Below are positions 1 to 6,821 of a stretch of 19,208 nt of DNA, one piece after another. Every line of letters begins with the position of its first letter. Within the stretch, counting starts at the first letter, position 1. The position numbers and the translations under genes are program-made. The stretch is from Flavobacterium psychrophilum (lineage in GTDB: Bacteria; Bacteroidota; Bacteroidia; Flavobacteriales; Flavobacteriaceae): NCBI GenBank assembly GCA_022729635.1, contig DZAU01000043.1:1-19208 (forward strand), in the 5' to 3' direction. The notes beneath the pieces were generated by a model. The model searched no databases. It worked only from the letters and a program-made list of their open reading frames with translations, and was not told where the DNA came from.

Positions 1-53
1 GCAGTTTTGCAATCTGTGTCCATAAACACAAGCAAAAAATAAATTTTTCTTTG

Positions 54-78
54 AAAGTTACCAAAATTTGGCAACTTT
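54..78 (+). promoter_or_regulatory. Candidate parD operator overlapping its promoter
   Basis: A near-perfect 25-base palindrome lies 19 bases before the parD start. The arms are AAAGTT/AACTTT (54-59 and 73-78) and CCAAA/TTTGG (61-65 and 67-71), broken by one mismatched pair at 60/72. A TTG at 51-53 and the sequence CAACTTTA at 72-79 resemble the Bacteroidetes -33 TTG and -7 TAnnTTTG elements, with about 18 bases between them. ParD antitoxins usually bind palindromes over their own promoters, so autoregulation is the likely role. The palindrome is seen directly; binding is inferred. Confidence 0.5.
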
Positions 79-97
79 ACAAAAACAATAAAAAATT

Positions 98-346
98 ATG
101 GGACGAAATACATCAGTATCTTTAGGAAATTACTTTGAAAACTTTGTTGACAATACCGTTTCTGAAGGCAGATTTAAAAATGCAAGTGAAGTTATTCGCG
201 CAGGTTTGAGATTGTTAGAAGAAGAGGAAAATAAAATAATTGCTCTTAAAAAAGCGATTAATGAAGGAATTGAAAGCGGTGTTGCTGAAAATTTTAATCC
301 TAAACAACATCTTGAATCTTTAAAAGTCAAAAAAAGAAATGACTAA
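98..346 (+). CDS. parD: ParD-family antitoxin (type II toxin-antitoxin), apparently orphaned
   Basis: An 82-residue protein of the ParD/CC2985 antitoxin family. In this family an N-terminal ribbon-helix-helix domain binds operator DNA and the C-terminal arm wraps around and neutralises a ParE toxin. Residues 1-45 fit the fold: a beta strand near RNTSVSLGNYF, then helices, with the family-typical stretch NASEVIRAGLRLLEE at about 28-42. The acidic and lysine-rich C terminus (43-82) would be the toxin-binding arm. The stop codon overlaps an ATG that starts what should be parE, but that frame ends after 12 codons. The full-length antitoxin therefore appears to have lost its toxin. A palindrome just upstream is a candidate self-operator. 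Family assignment is confident; present function without a toxin is unknown. Confidence 0.85.
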   Translation: MGRNTSVSLGNYFENFVDNTVSEGRFKNASEVIRAGLRLLEEEENKIIALKKAINEGIESGVAENFNPKQHLESLKVKKRND

Positions 347-377
347 ATATAATTTAACCAACAAAGGCAACCGTTAA
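339..377 (+). pseudogene. parE: Remnant of a parE toxin gene
   Basis: An ATG at 339 overlaps the end of parD, the usual coupling in parDE operons. It reads MTKYNLTNKGNR and then meets a TAA. The first nine residues match how flavobacterial ParE toxins commonly begin (recalled from family knowledge). Reading on in a shifted frame gives A-T-V-N-N-L-T-N-L, which resembles the next stretch of ParE, where A-V-x-D-L is common. A small insertion or frameshift followed by deletion is therefore likely. No further toxin sequence remains before the terminator at 401. The stub is visible; the homology is inferred from short similarity. Confidence 0.55.
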
Positions 378-400
378 CAACCTCACAAATCTGAATAAAA

Positions 401-443
401 AAAATCCGTTCCCGATAAATTTAATTTTATCATAACGGATTTT
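401..443. terminator. Bidirectional rho-independent terminator
   Basis: A 10-bp perfect stem AAAATCCGTT (401-410) / AACGGATTTT (434-443) encloses an inner 6-bp stem GATAAA/TTTATC (414-419 and 426-431). On the minus strand the stem is followed by a T-rich run, which suits the end of the minus-strand CBM48 gene. On the plus strand it is followed by TTTTTT at 446-451, which suits the parD side. It sits between two converging transcription units. Confidence 0.8.
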
Positions 444-463
444 AATTTTTTAGAAAAGAGAGA

Positions 464-760
464 TTAAACAGTTAAAACACCGTTTTCTGCTCCTGCAAAT
501 TCGTTCCATTTGAAAGAATCCGCTTCGCTTTCGTTTACATAAGCACCATCAATCAGGTACTTGAATTCGTAAGAGGCGTCTTTTGCTAAATCAAAAACAC
601 CTTTGAAAGTTCCGTTTTTTAATTTTGACAACTCACCTTCTGCCGGATTCCAATTATTGAAATCTCCTACAACTGATGCGCTATTTGCTTCTTTTGCTTC
701 TACCGAAAATGTAACTTTACAAACTGGTTTTGTTTTTATAACTTGTTTCTTTATTGACAT
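464..760 (-). CDS. Isoamylase early-set / CBM48 glycogen-binding domain protein
   Basis: A 98-residue protein consisting of little more than one E-set immunoglobulin-like domain of the CBM48/AMPK-beta glycogen-binding type. The signature VVGDFNNWNP lies at about 30-39 and YEFKYLIDG at about 64-72. These are the strands and aromatic residues that contact glucan chains in the family. There is no catalytic domain and no signal peptide, so it is probably a cytoplasmic glucan-binding or accessory protein; its substrate is unknown. I chose the start MSIKKQVIK at 760 because the 19 extra residues available upstream do not look like the family and similar flavobacterial proteins start here. It ends in front of a strong terminator and is divergent from the 2TM-domain gene. 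Confidence 0.8.
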   Translation of the reverse strand: MSIKKQVIKTKPVCKVTFSVEAKEANSASVVGDFNNWNPAEGELSKLKNGTFKGVFDLAKDASYEFKYLIDGAYVNESEADSFKWNEFAGAENGVLTV

Positions 761-999
761 AACTATTTCATTTTTAGAATTATGGGACAAAGAAAATAAT
801 TTCTTCCGAACATTCAATAGCCAAGATGAAGATTTAGGAGTTTGGCAAAAACCCTCTTAATTTTTAAGCGTATTCATAAATTTTATTCGATTAAATTTCC
901 ATATTCTAACTCGGAAAACGTTTTCTCTTTAAATAATCTTGGATTAAAAATAATGGAATTTCAAAATAAATTTTATCTTTATAATCAAAATCTCGCTTT

Positions 1000-1341
1000 A
1001 TGGAAAAAGAACACCACGAACTTTACGAATACGCCAGAAAAAGATTAAAACAAAAAAAAGGGTTGTATTTTCATTTCGTTCTATTTATTTTGGGCAGTAT
1101 CTTTATGTGTGTTGCCAATTATTTTTCGGTTTTCGGAATTGTTACTAATTGGTCGATATGGGTAATTACATTTTGGCTTTTCCTTTTTGTTCTGCATTTT
1201 ATAAAAGTATATATTACCGATCGATTTATGAATAAAAATTGGGAGAGAGAACAAATTGACCGCCTTGTTGCCCAACAACAAAAAAAAATTGCCCAATTAC
1301 AGACAAAGATTGAAGAAGATTTTGCCAACAAACCTCAATAG
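1000..1341 (+). CDS. 2TM domain-containing membrane protein
   Basis: A 113-residue protein of the 2TM-domain family found widely in Bacteroidetes. The N terminus is charged and helical (about 1-20, HELYEYARKRLKQKKG). Two transmembrane helices follow at about 22-45 and 50-69, then a charged, glutamine- and lysine-rich C-terminal helix (about 80-113) that could form a coiled coil. In some proteins this domain is fused to LytTR or histidine-kinase modules; here it stands alone, so no specific function can be given. It ends 3 bases before folA, so the two are very likely cotranscribed. A TATCTTTA at 974-981 is a possible weak -7 element. Confidence 0.8.
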   Translation: MEKEHHELYEYARKRLKQKKGLYFHFVLFILGSIFMCVANYFSVFGIVTNWSIWVITFWLFLFVLHFIKVYITDRFMNKNWEREQIDRLVAQQQKKIAQLQTKIEEDFANKPQ

Positions 1342-1344
1342 AAA

Positions 1345-1830
1345 ATGATTATTATAATTGCGGCCGTTGCCGAAAACAATGCGTTGGGCAAAGACAATGA
1401 TTTGCTTTGGCATTTGCCCAAAGATTTCAAGCGTTTCAAAGAAATTACATCCGGACATCACATCGTTATGGGGAGAAAAACATTTGAAAGTTTTCCAAAA
1501 CCCTTGCCAAACAGAACTCACGTTATTATTTCACGTCAAAAAAACTTTGAACCGGAAGGTTGCATCGTGGTTGAAAATTTAGAAAAAGCCATTGCTGTTT
1601 GCCCTCAAAACGAAAATTTATTTATTATAGGCGGAGGTGAAATTTACACACAATCCATTTCTTTAGCGGATCAACTTGATATTACACGCGTTCATCATTC
1701 GTTCGAAGCGGATGTGTATTTCCCTGAAATTGATTCAGAGATTTGGGAATTAACTTCCGAAACGTTTAATCCAAAGGACGAAAAACATCTTTTTGATTAT
1801 ACTTTTCAAAAATATACTCGAAAAAAATAA
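1345..1830 (+). CDS. folA: Dihydrofolate reductase
   Basis: A 161-residue enzyme that reduces dihydrofolate to tetrahydrofolate with NADPH, supplying one-carbon carriers for thymidylate, purine and methionine synthesis. Length is normal for chromosomal DHFR. Visible landmarks are the Met20-loop region AENNALGKDNDLLWHLPKD (9-27) with the substrate-binding acidic residue D27, the cofactor-binding MGRKTFES (42-49), and IIGGGEIY (94-101) that contacts the nicotinamide and ribose. The start lies 3 bases after the 2TM gene stop. No thyA, its usual functional partner, is in the window. Confidence 0.96.
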   Translation: MIIIIAAVAENNALGKDNDLLWHLPKDFKRFKEITSGHHIVMGRKTFESFPKPLPNRTHVIISRQKNFEPEGCIVVENLEKAIAVCPQNENLFIIGGGEIYTQSISLADQLDITRVHHSFEADVYFPEIDSEIWELTSETFNPKDEKHLFDYTFQKYTRKK

Positions 1831-1855
1831 AATTTATTATCCAAAAAATCTAGGT

Positions 1856-1863
1856 TACCTTTG
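1856..1863 (+). promoter_or_regulatory. Bacteroidetes -7 element for ubiE-porT
   Basis: TACCTTTG matches the Bacteroidetes -7 consensus TAnnTTTG exactly and lies 16 bases before the ubiE start, after the folA stop. No clear TTG is seen at the -33 position. It would start a short-leader transcript of ubiE and porT. Confidence 0.6.
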
Positions 1864-1879
1864 CCTCAAATTTTAGAAA

Positions 1880-2611
1880 ATGTCAAAAAACATAACACCA
1901 TATAAAGATTCGACTTTAAGTAAAAAGGAGCAGGTAGCCTCAATGTTTGATACCATTTCTGGCAATTATGATAATCTTAATCGGGTTATTTCGTTTGGAA
2001 TTGATGTAAAATGGCGCAAAAAAGTCTTGCAAATAGTGGCTAAAACCAATCCGAAAACCATTCTGGATATTGCAACCGGAACTGGTGATTTGGCAATTTT
2101 GATGGCACAAACTAAGGCTGATAGAATTGTAGGATTGGACATTTCGGCAGGAATGCTCGAAGTAGGCAAACAAAAAATTCAAGATAAAAATTTGTCCAAC
2201 AGAATAGAAATGGTTTTGGCCGATTCAGAGAATATGCCTTTTGAAGACCACTATTTTGATGCAATTACCGTTGCTTTTGGAGTTCGAAATTTTGAAAATC
2301 TGGAAAAAGGACTGGCTGAAATTTTAAGGGTTTTGAAACCAAATGGCGTTTTTGTCATTCTTGAAACTTCAATTCCGGAAAAAACACCCTATAAACAAGG
2401 CTATACTTTTTACAGCAAAAACATACTGCCAATTATTGGAAAATTGTTTTCAAAAGACAATGTTGCTTATGGTTATTTGTCAGAATCAGCGGCGGCTTTT
2501 CCTTATGGCGAGGCTTTGAACAATATTTTGAAAAAAATTGGGTTTATAGATGTGGTTGCATTGCCACAAACTTTTGGTGTGGCTACAATTTATTCAGCTT
2601 CCAAGAAATAA
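1880..2611 (+). CDS. ubiE: Demethylmenaquinone methyltransferase
   Basis: A 243-residue SAM-dependent methyltransferase of the UbiE/MenG family that makes the final C-methylation of menaquinone, the respiratory quinone of Bacteroidetes. Class I methyltransferase motifs are clear: the SAM-binding motif [12 protein letters not shown] at 62-73, the acidic ribose-binding GLDISAGML at 85-93, and [14 protein letters not shown] at 132-145, which is diagnostic of the UbiE subgroup. The C terminus carries the family stretch YGYLSES (197-203). It is followed after one base by porT, an arrangement I recall from other Bacteroidetes. Menaquinone (menG) is the expected role; ubiquinone is not made in this phylum. 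Confidence 0.95.
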   Translation: MSKNITPYKDSTLSKKEQVASMFDTISGNYDNLNRVISFGIDVKWRKKVLQIVAKTNPKTILDIATGTGDLAILMAQTKADRIVGLDISAGMLEVGKQKIQDKNLSNRIEMVLADSENMPFEDHYFDAITVAFGVRNFENLEKGLAEILRVLKPNGVFVILETSIPEKTPYKQGYTFYSKNILPIIGKLFSKDNVAYGYLSESAAAFPYGEALNNILKKIGFIDVVALPQTFGVATIYSASKK

Positions 2612-2612
2612 T

Positions 2613-3332
2613 ATGAGAAAAATTGTTGTTATAATTTTATTAGTCTTCGTCACGAAGGGTCAAGCACAGAGAGCTAATAAAATATTTGGCAGAGATCCCA
2701 TTATTAATCTGGAAAATTTTCAAAAGCAAAAACTTTATTTTGGTTTTTACTTAGGGTTTAATTCTTATGATTTTAAAATAGATTATAAAACAGTTAGCGA
2801 AGACATTCAAGTGGAAAAAACCACCGGTTTCAATGTAGGACTCATTGCTGATTTGAAACTTCAAGAATATCTCCGTTTGCGATTTGAGCCCGGTTTATAT
2901 TACACCCAAAGAATTTTACATTATCCTGCCAGTTATTTCCCGACAACACCCTCACCATCAGACTTGTTACGGGAAGTGAACAGCACCAACCTCCATTTTC
3001 CTTTGCTGCTTAAGTTTTCATCGTTGAGAACCGGAAATGTCCGACCTTACTTATTAGGTGGAGTTTCTGCTACATTAAATTTATCCAGCAATTCAAAATC
3101 TATTGATGATAATTATGAGGAACGCTTCAGAATGCATCCTTGGACAACAAATTATGAGATTGGTTTTGGTATTGATATTTTTTCGGAATATTTTATATTT
3201 TCCCCTTCCATAAGAGGTGTTTTCGGAATTGGTGATGAATTAATTCGAGACAATGATCCAAATAGCCCTTGGACTGGCAATATTGAATCGATGAAAACCA
3301 GAGCTGTTTTTATCAATTTTGCTTTCCACTAG
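2613..3332 (+). CDS. porT: PorT, type IX secretion / gliding outer membrane protein
   Basis: A 239-residue PorT (SprT) protein, a beta-barrel outer membrane component of the type IX secretion system, which exports CTD-bearing proteins and supports gliding in flavobacteria. Residues 1-19 form a signal peptide (charged MRK, hydrophobic IVVIILLVFV, cleavage after GQAQ). The mature part has alternating amphipathic strands such as FGFYLGFNSYDF, LRLRFEPGLYYT and VRPYLLGGVSATL, and ends in the strand AVFINFAFH with an aromatic residue close to the terminus. Start: ATG at 2613, one base after the ubiE stop; a longer frame from 2550 would overlap ubiE and bury the signal peptide. It is translated with or after ubiE. 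Other T9SS genes are not in this window. Confidence 0.9.
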   Translation: MRKIVVIILLVFVTKGQAQRANKIFGRDPIINLENFQKQKLYFGFYLGFNSYDFKIDYKTVSEDIQVEKTTGFNVGLIADLKLQEYLRLRFEPGLYYTQRILHYPASYFPTTPSPSDLLREVNSTNLHFPLLLKFSSLRTGNVRPYLLGGVSATLNLSSNSKSIDDNYEERFRMHPWTTNYEIGFGIDIFSEYFIFSPSIRGVFGIGDELIRDNDPNSPWTGNIESMKTRAVFINFAFH

Positions 3333-3339
3333 AAAAGGA

Positions 3340-3431
3340 GTGGTCAGTGGTCAGTTTTTTGATACTCAGGGATTTTCAACTTAATTAATCAGTAGTTACA
3401 CAGGCAACTGAACACTAAAAAACTGACCACT
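3340..3431. repeat. Inverted/direct repeat between converging genes
   Basis: Two direct copies of GTGGTCA (3340-3346 and 3347-3353) precede TTTTTT. A 15-base inverted match, AGTGGTCAGTTTTTT, links 3346-3360 with 3417-3431, and the spacer contains a TTAATTAA palindrome. The segment occupies nearly all the space between porT and the RNA methyltransferase gene, both of which end into it. It may fold into one long hairpin that terminates both units, but the stem opens into A/T runs on the inside, so it is not a classic terminator. I recall similar GTGGTCAGT strings scattered in flavobacterial intergenic DNA. Confidence 0.6.
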
Positions 3432-3438
3432 TATAAAA

Positions 3439-4164
3439 TCACCCTCTTCGAAACTCACTCAAAACAATCGCCGTCGCAGTGGCCACATTCAAACTTTCGG
3501 TTTTTTGAATAGTGCCAAAACGTGGAATGGTGAGTCTGTTTTTAATTATTTTTTCGAGTTCTGGCGAAATTCCGTTCGCTTCATTTCCCATAACAATGAT
3601 TCCTTCTTGAGGCAACTCCGTTTTATAAATGTTATTCCCGTCCATAAAAGTGCCAAAAACTGGCAATTGGGTTGGGCGGATAAAAGCTTCCAAATCAATA
3701 TAATTCACATTGACTCTGGCGATAGAACCCATTGTGGCCTGAACTACTTTTGGATTATAAATATCCGCCGTTTCTTTGGAACAAATTAATTGCTCAATGC
3801 CAAACCAGTCGCACAAACGCAAAATTGTCCCTAAATTTCCAGGGTCACGAACAGAATCAAGGGCAAGAATTAATCCTTTTTCTCTGATTTTTTTCTCGGT
3901 GGGAATTTTAAATACTGCCAAACAGGAGTTTGGTGTTGCCAATGTGCTTATTTTTTTCAAATCATTTTCATTGATATGTGTTTTTCTTTCGTTCGAAACT
4001 TTTTCAAAATCTTCTTGAGTGGTGTATAAATGTTCCAATTCGAAATTTGATTCCAGCAATTCTTGAATTACTTTTATGCCTTCGGCAAAGAATAATTGAT
4101 GGGCAAATCGATATTTTTTTTGCTGCAAACTCGTTATAAGCTTTATTTGGTTTTTACTAAGCAT
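3439..4164 (-). CDS. TrmH/SpoU-family RNA 2'-O-methyltransferase
   Basis: A 241-residue SPOUT-class enzyme expected to 2'-O-methylate a ribose in rRNA or tRNA using SAM. The N-terminal ~85 residues are the RNA-binding substrate domain typical of this family (Q-K-K-Y-R, then FFAEGIKVIQELL). The C-terminal knot domain shows motif 1 DPGNLGTILRLCDWFGIEQ, motif 2 IIVMGNEANGIS, and motif 3 FGTIQKTESLNVATATAIVL near the C terminus. The start is MLSKNQIK at 4164; 65 extra upstream residues would read through the divergent promoter and the 5' end of the neighbouring gene. The exact RNA target (RlmB-like 23S rRNA or other) cannot be told from sequence. It is divergent from the TamL-like gene with 37 bases between start codons. 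Confidence 0.9.
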   Translation of the reverse strand: MLSKNQIKLITSLQQKKYRFAHQLFFAEGIKVIQELLESNFELEHLYTTQEDFEKVSNERKTHINENDLKKISTLATPNSCLAVFKIPTEKKIREKGLILALDSVRDPGNLGTILRLCDWFGIEQLICSKETADIYNPKVVQATMGSIARVNVNYIDLEAFIRPTQLPVFGTFMDGNNIYKTELPQEGIIVMGNEANGISPELEKIIKNRLTIPRFGTIQKTESLNVATATAIVLSEFRRG

Positions 4165-4173
4165 AAAATAATG

Positions 4174-4181
4174 TACTTTTG
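4174..4181 (+). promoter_or_regulatory. -7 element for the tamL-like gene
   Basis: TACTTTTG matches TAnnTTTG exactly and sits 20 bases before the TTG start codon at 4202. A TTG at 4147-4149 is a possible -33 element but is 24 bases away and lies inside the opposing gene. On the other strand TATTTTTG (4218-4225) inside the tamL-like gene could serve the RNA methyltransferase, so the two promoters would be interleaved. Confidence 0.55.
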
Positions 4182-4201
4182 AATTAAATATTTCCCAGCA
4201 C

Positions 4202-6757
4202 TTGAAAAAGATTAGCACAAAAATAGCAACATTTATTCTAATAGGAATAATTTTATCGGCTTGTGATACTGTAAAACGAGTTCCAGACGGCAAACAACTC
4301 CTTACTGAAAATGAAATTTTAGTAAATGACAAGCCCACAAAAAACGACGATGTTATCAACCAATTGTATCAAAAACCAAACAGTTCCATAATGGGTTATC
4401 GACTAAGATTAAACTTGTTTAATCTTGCAAACCCTAATCCGGACTCGACTTATCAGGCTAAATTCACGAATAATCCCGGAAAATATGAACGAAAATCTAA
4501 ATGGCTGTCCGCCAAACAAGTAGATAGACTAGGGCAATCCTTCTGGAATCATGGCATACACGATTTCTTAAAAAAAACTGGCGAACCTCCAGTAATTGTT
4601 GACACGGTTAAAACCGAAAAATCAATTTCGAGATTAAAATATTATTATCATAATAATGGTTTTTTTGATGTAAAAGCAAATTATAAATTAGACAGCCTAA
4701 GTGCAAAAAAGGCTAAAATAAAATATACCATTACCACCGGAAATCCTTTTTTGATTGATACATTGACAACTTCTATCCATACGCCAGCATTAGATTCGTT
4801 ATACCGAACTAAAATAGCCAACACGTTTATAAAATCTGGAAATCAATATAAAACAGAAGATTTTGAGGATGAAAAAAACCGAATTAACACCCATTTTAGA
4901 AATAATGGAGTGTATAATTTTCAACCTAATTACGTGACTTTCGATTTAGACTCACTCAATAATAACAAAAAGATAAACGTAAATTTAAACATAAACGATT
5001 ATTCCTATCAGGATAAAGACACCACAAGAACAGAACCTTTCAAAATATATAAAATTAGCGATGTAAACATTTACACCGATTATTCGGCTAAAAATAACAG
5101 CAATGTGTTTGCCGACAGCATCACGTATAATAATTTCAATTTGTATAGTCATTCGAAATTAAAATACAAACCAAAGGCAATAACTGATGCGGTTTTTATT
5201 ACAAAGGGCAGTTTATTCGCTGATTTTAGAACTGTTTTAACAACTCGGTATTTGAACAATCTTAAAATTTTCAATTACCCAACCATATTATACGAAGTAG
5301 ATAAAAGAGATACCACCGCACAATCACTGATAGCAAAAGTGTATTTATCGCCTCGAAAAAAATACAGTTTAGAGACCACACTTGATGTGACTCATTCGAA
5401 TATACAGGATATCGGAATTGAGGGCAGTCTTTCAGAAACTATTAGAAACGTATTTAATGGTGCCGAAACATTAGAAATTGCAGCTCGAGGAAACATTGGC
5501 TCCTCAAAAGATTTTGCAAATCCGGATAGTAGATTTTTCAATGTTTCTGAATATGGAATAGATGTAAAATTAAATATTCCAAGAATCTGGTTTCCTTTTA
5601 AAACCGAAAAAATTATTCCTAAAAGCATGATTCCTTCGACTCTACTTTCTACAGGTTTATCGAATCAAAAAAATATTGGGTTAGACAAACAAAACGTTAC
5701 TGGAATTTTAGCATATAATTGGACTCCAAAAAGAAACAATACTGCTCGTTTTGATCTTTTTAATGTGCAATATGTGAGAAATCTAAATCCGGAAAATTAT
5801 TTCAATATCTATGAATCCTCTTATACAGCTTTAAATGATATAGGAAAAGTGTATAACACAAATCCTGATTATATTGATTCAAACGGAAATTTAATAATAG
5901 AAGAAGGAACGGCGGGTTTTACCAATGACGTTTTATCGGGAAACACTGCCTTAACACCAGCAGATGATGATTATAAAACCGTGAGCAGTGTTGAAGAACG
6001 AAGAATAAGACTTACAGAAGATGACTTTATCCTCTCTACAAGCTTTTCGTTTACAAAAACAACTAAAACAGACTTACTGGATAACACTTTTTATCTTTTT
6101 AGAACAAAGATAGAATCGGCGGGATCGATTTTATCTCTGGCATCAAATGCCGCAAATCTTCCAAAAAATGCGAATGGGAATCATGAAATTTTCAACATAG
6201 AATATTCTGAATATATTAAAACCGAATTCGATTATATCAAACACTGGGATTTATCCAAAGAAAAAGTTTTAGCTTTTAGAAGCTTTTTTGGAATCGCAAT
6301 TCCTTACGGAAATTCAAACAATATTCCTTTTTCAAGAAGTTATTTTGCCGGAGGTTCAAATGACAATAGAGCTTGGGAATCTTATCGTTTAGGACCAGGA
6401 AGCACCGGCGCAGTGAACGATTATAATGAAGCAAATATGAAAATTGCGCTAAGCGCCGAGTTTAGATTTAAAATATTAGGAAGTGTAAAAGGCGCACTAT
6501 TTGCCGATGCGGGAAATATTTGGAACGTTCTTGATAATATTACAGACGAAAGAGCCACCTTTACCAGTCTGAAAGATTTAGAAGAAATGGCTTTAGGTAC
6601 AGGTTTTGGTTTGCGATATGACCTGAGCTTTTTCGTAGTGAGATTTGACCTAGGCTTTAAAACCTACAATCCTGCCAACAAAACAGGCAATAGATGGTTT
6701 TACGATTACGATTTCGCACATTCTGTTTTTAATTTTGGAATAAATTATCCGTTCTAA
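4202..6757 (+). CDS. tamL: TamL-like BamA/TamA-family outer membrane assembly lipoprotein
   Basis: An 851-residue Omp85-superfamily protein. Residues 1-21 are a lipoprotein signal ending in the lipobox LSAC, so C21 would be lipidated. This is the mark of the Bacteroidetes TamL variant, as opposed to TamA with a plain signal peptide. POTRA-like periplasmic repeats follow (about 30-400; for example SISRLKYYYHNNGFFDVKA and FRTVLTTRYLNNLKIFNYP). A C-terminal 16-strand-type barrel comes next, with FSRSYFAGGSNDNRAW near residue 710, corresponding to the conserved loop-6 substrate-binding motif, and a terminal phenylalanine (INYPF). It likely helps insert or assemble outer membrane proteins or move lipids with a TamB partner, which is not in the window. 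The start codon is TTG at 4202: it is the only one that yields the signal peptide directly behind an exact -7 element. The symbol tamL is my best fit, not proven. Confidence 0.85.
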   Translation: MKKISTKIATFILIGIILSACDTVKRVPDGKQLLTENEILVNDKPTKNDDVINQLYQKPNSSIMGYRLRLNLFNLANPNPDSTYQAKFTNNPGKYERKSKWLSAKQVDRLGQSFWNHGIHDFLKKTGEPPVIVDTVKTEKSISRLKYYYHNNGFFDVKANYKLDSLSAKKAKIKYTITTGNPFLIDTLTTSIHTPALDSLYRTKIANTFIKSGNQYKTEDFEDEKNRINTHFRNNGVYNFQPNYVTFDLDSLNNNKKINVNLNINDYSYQDKDTTRTEPFKIYKISDVNIYTDYSAKNNSNVFADSITYNNFNLYSHSKLKYKPKAITDAVFITKGSLFADFRTVLTTRYLNNLKIFNYPTILYEVDKRDTTAQSLIAKVYLSPRKKYSLETTLDVTHSNIQDIGIEGSLSETIRNVFNGAETLEIAARGNIGSSKDFANPDSRFFNVSEYGIDVKLNIPRIWFPFKTEKIIPKSMIPSTLLSTGLSNQKNIGLDKQNVTGILAYNWTPKRNNTARFDLFNVQYVRNLNPENYFNIYESSYTALNDIGKVYNTNPDYIDSNGNLIIEEGTAGFTNDVLSGNTALTPADDDYKTVSSVEERRIRLTEDDFILSTSFSFTKTTKTDLLDNTFYLFRTKIESAGSILSLASNAANLPKNANGNHEIFNIEYSEYIKTEFDYIKHWDLSKEKVLAFRSFFGIAIPYGNSNNIPFSRSYFAGGSNDNRAWESYRLGPGSTGAVNDYNEANMKIALSAEFRFKILGSVKGALFADAGNIWNVLDNITDERATFTSLKDLEEMALGTGFGLRYDLSFFVVRFDLGFKTYNPANKTGNRWFYDYDFAHSVFNFGINYPF

Positions 6758-6771
6758 TGCTAATTAATTCT

Positions 6772-6779
6772 TATTTTTG
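6772..6779 (+). promoter_or_regulatory. -7 element for fbaA
   Basis: TATTTTTG matches TAnnTTTG exactly, 14 bases after the tamL-like stop and 42 bases before the fbaA ATG. No TTG is present at the normal -33 spacing. It supports the ATG at 6822 over an upstream TTG that lies within the box itself. Confidence 0.5.
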
Positions 6780-6821
6780 CAATCTGAAAAACATCTTATA
6801 ACAACAACTAAAAAAATTACA

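Noticed and set aside
1..42. Frame open from the window edge, ending AVLQSVSINTSKK then TAA
   Set aside because: Thirteen open codons in AT-rich DNA are not evidence of a gene; kept only as a possible tail of an upstream gene.
603..860. 85-codon plus-strand frame across the CBM48 gene
   Set aside because: Antisense to a recognisable CBM48 domain; composition is shadow-like.
4165..4359. 65-residue N-terminal extension of the RNA methyltransferase
   Set aside because: It runs antisense through the start of the TamL-like gene and its promoter and does not resemble the family.
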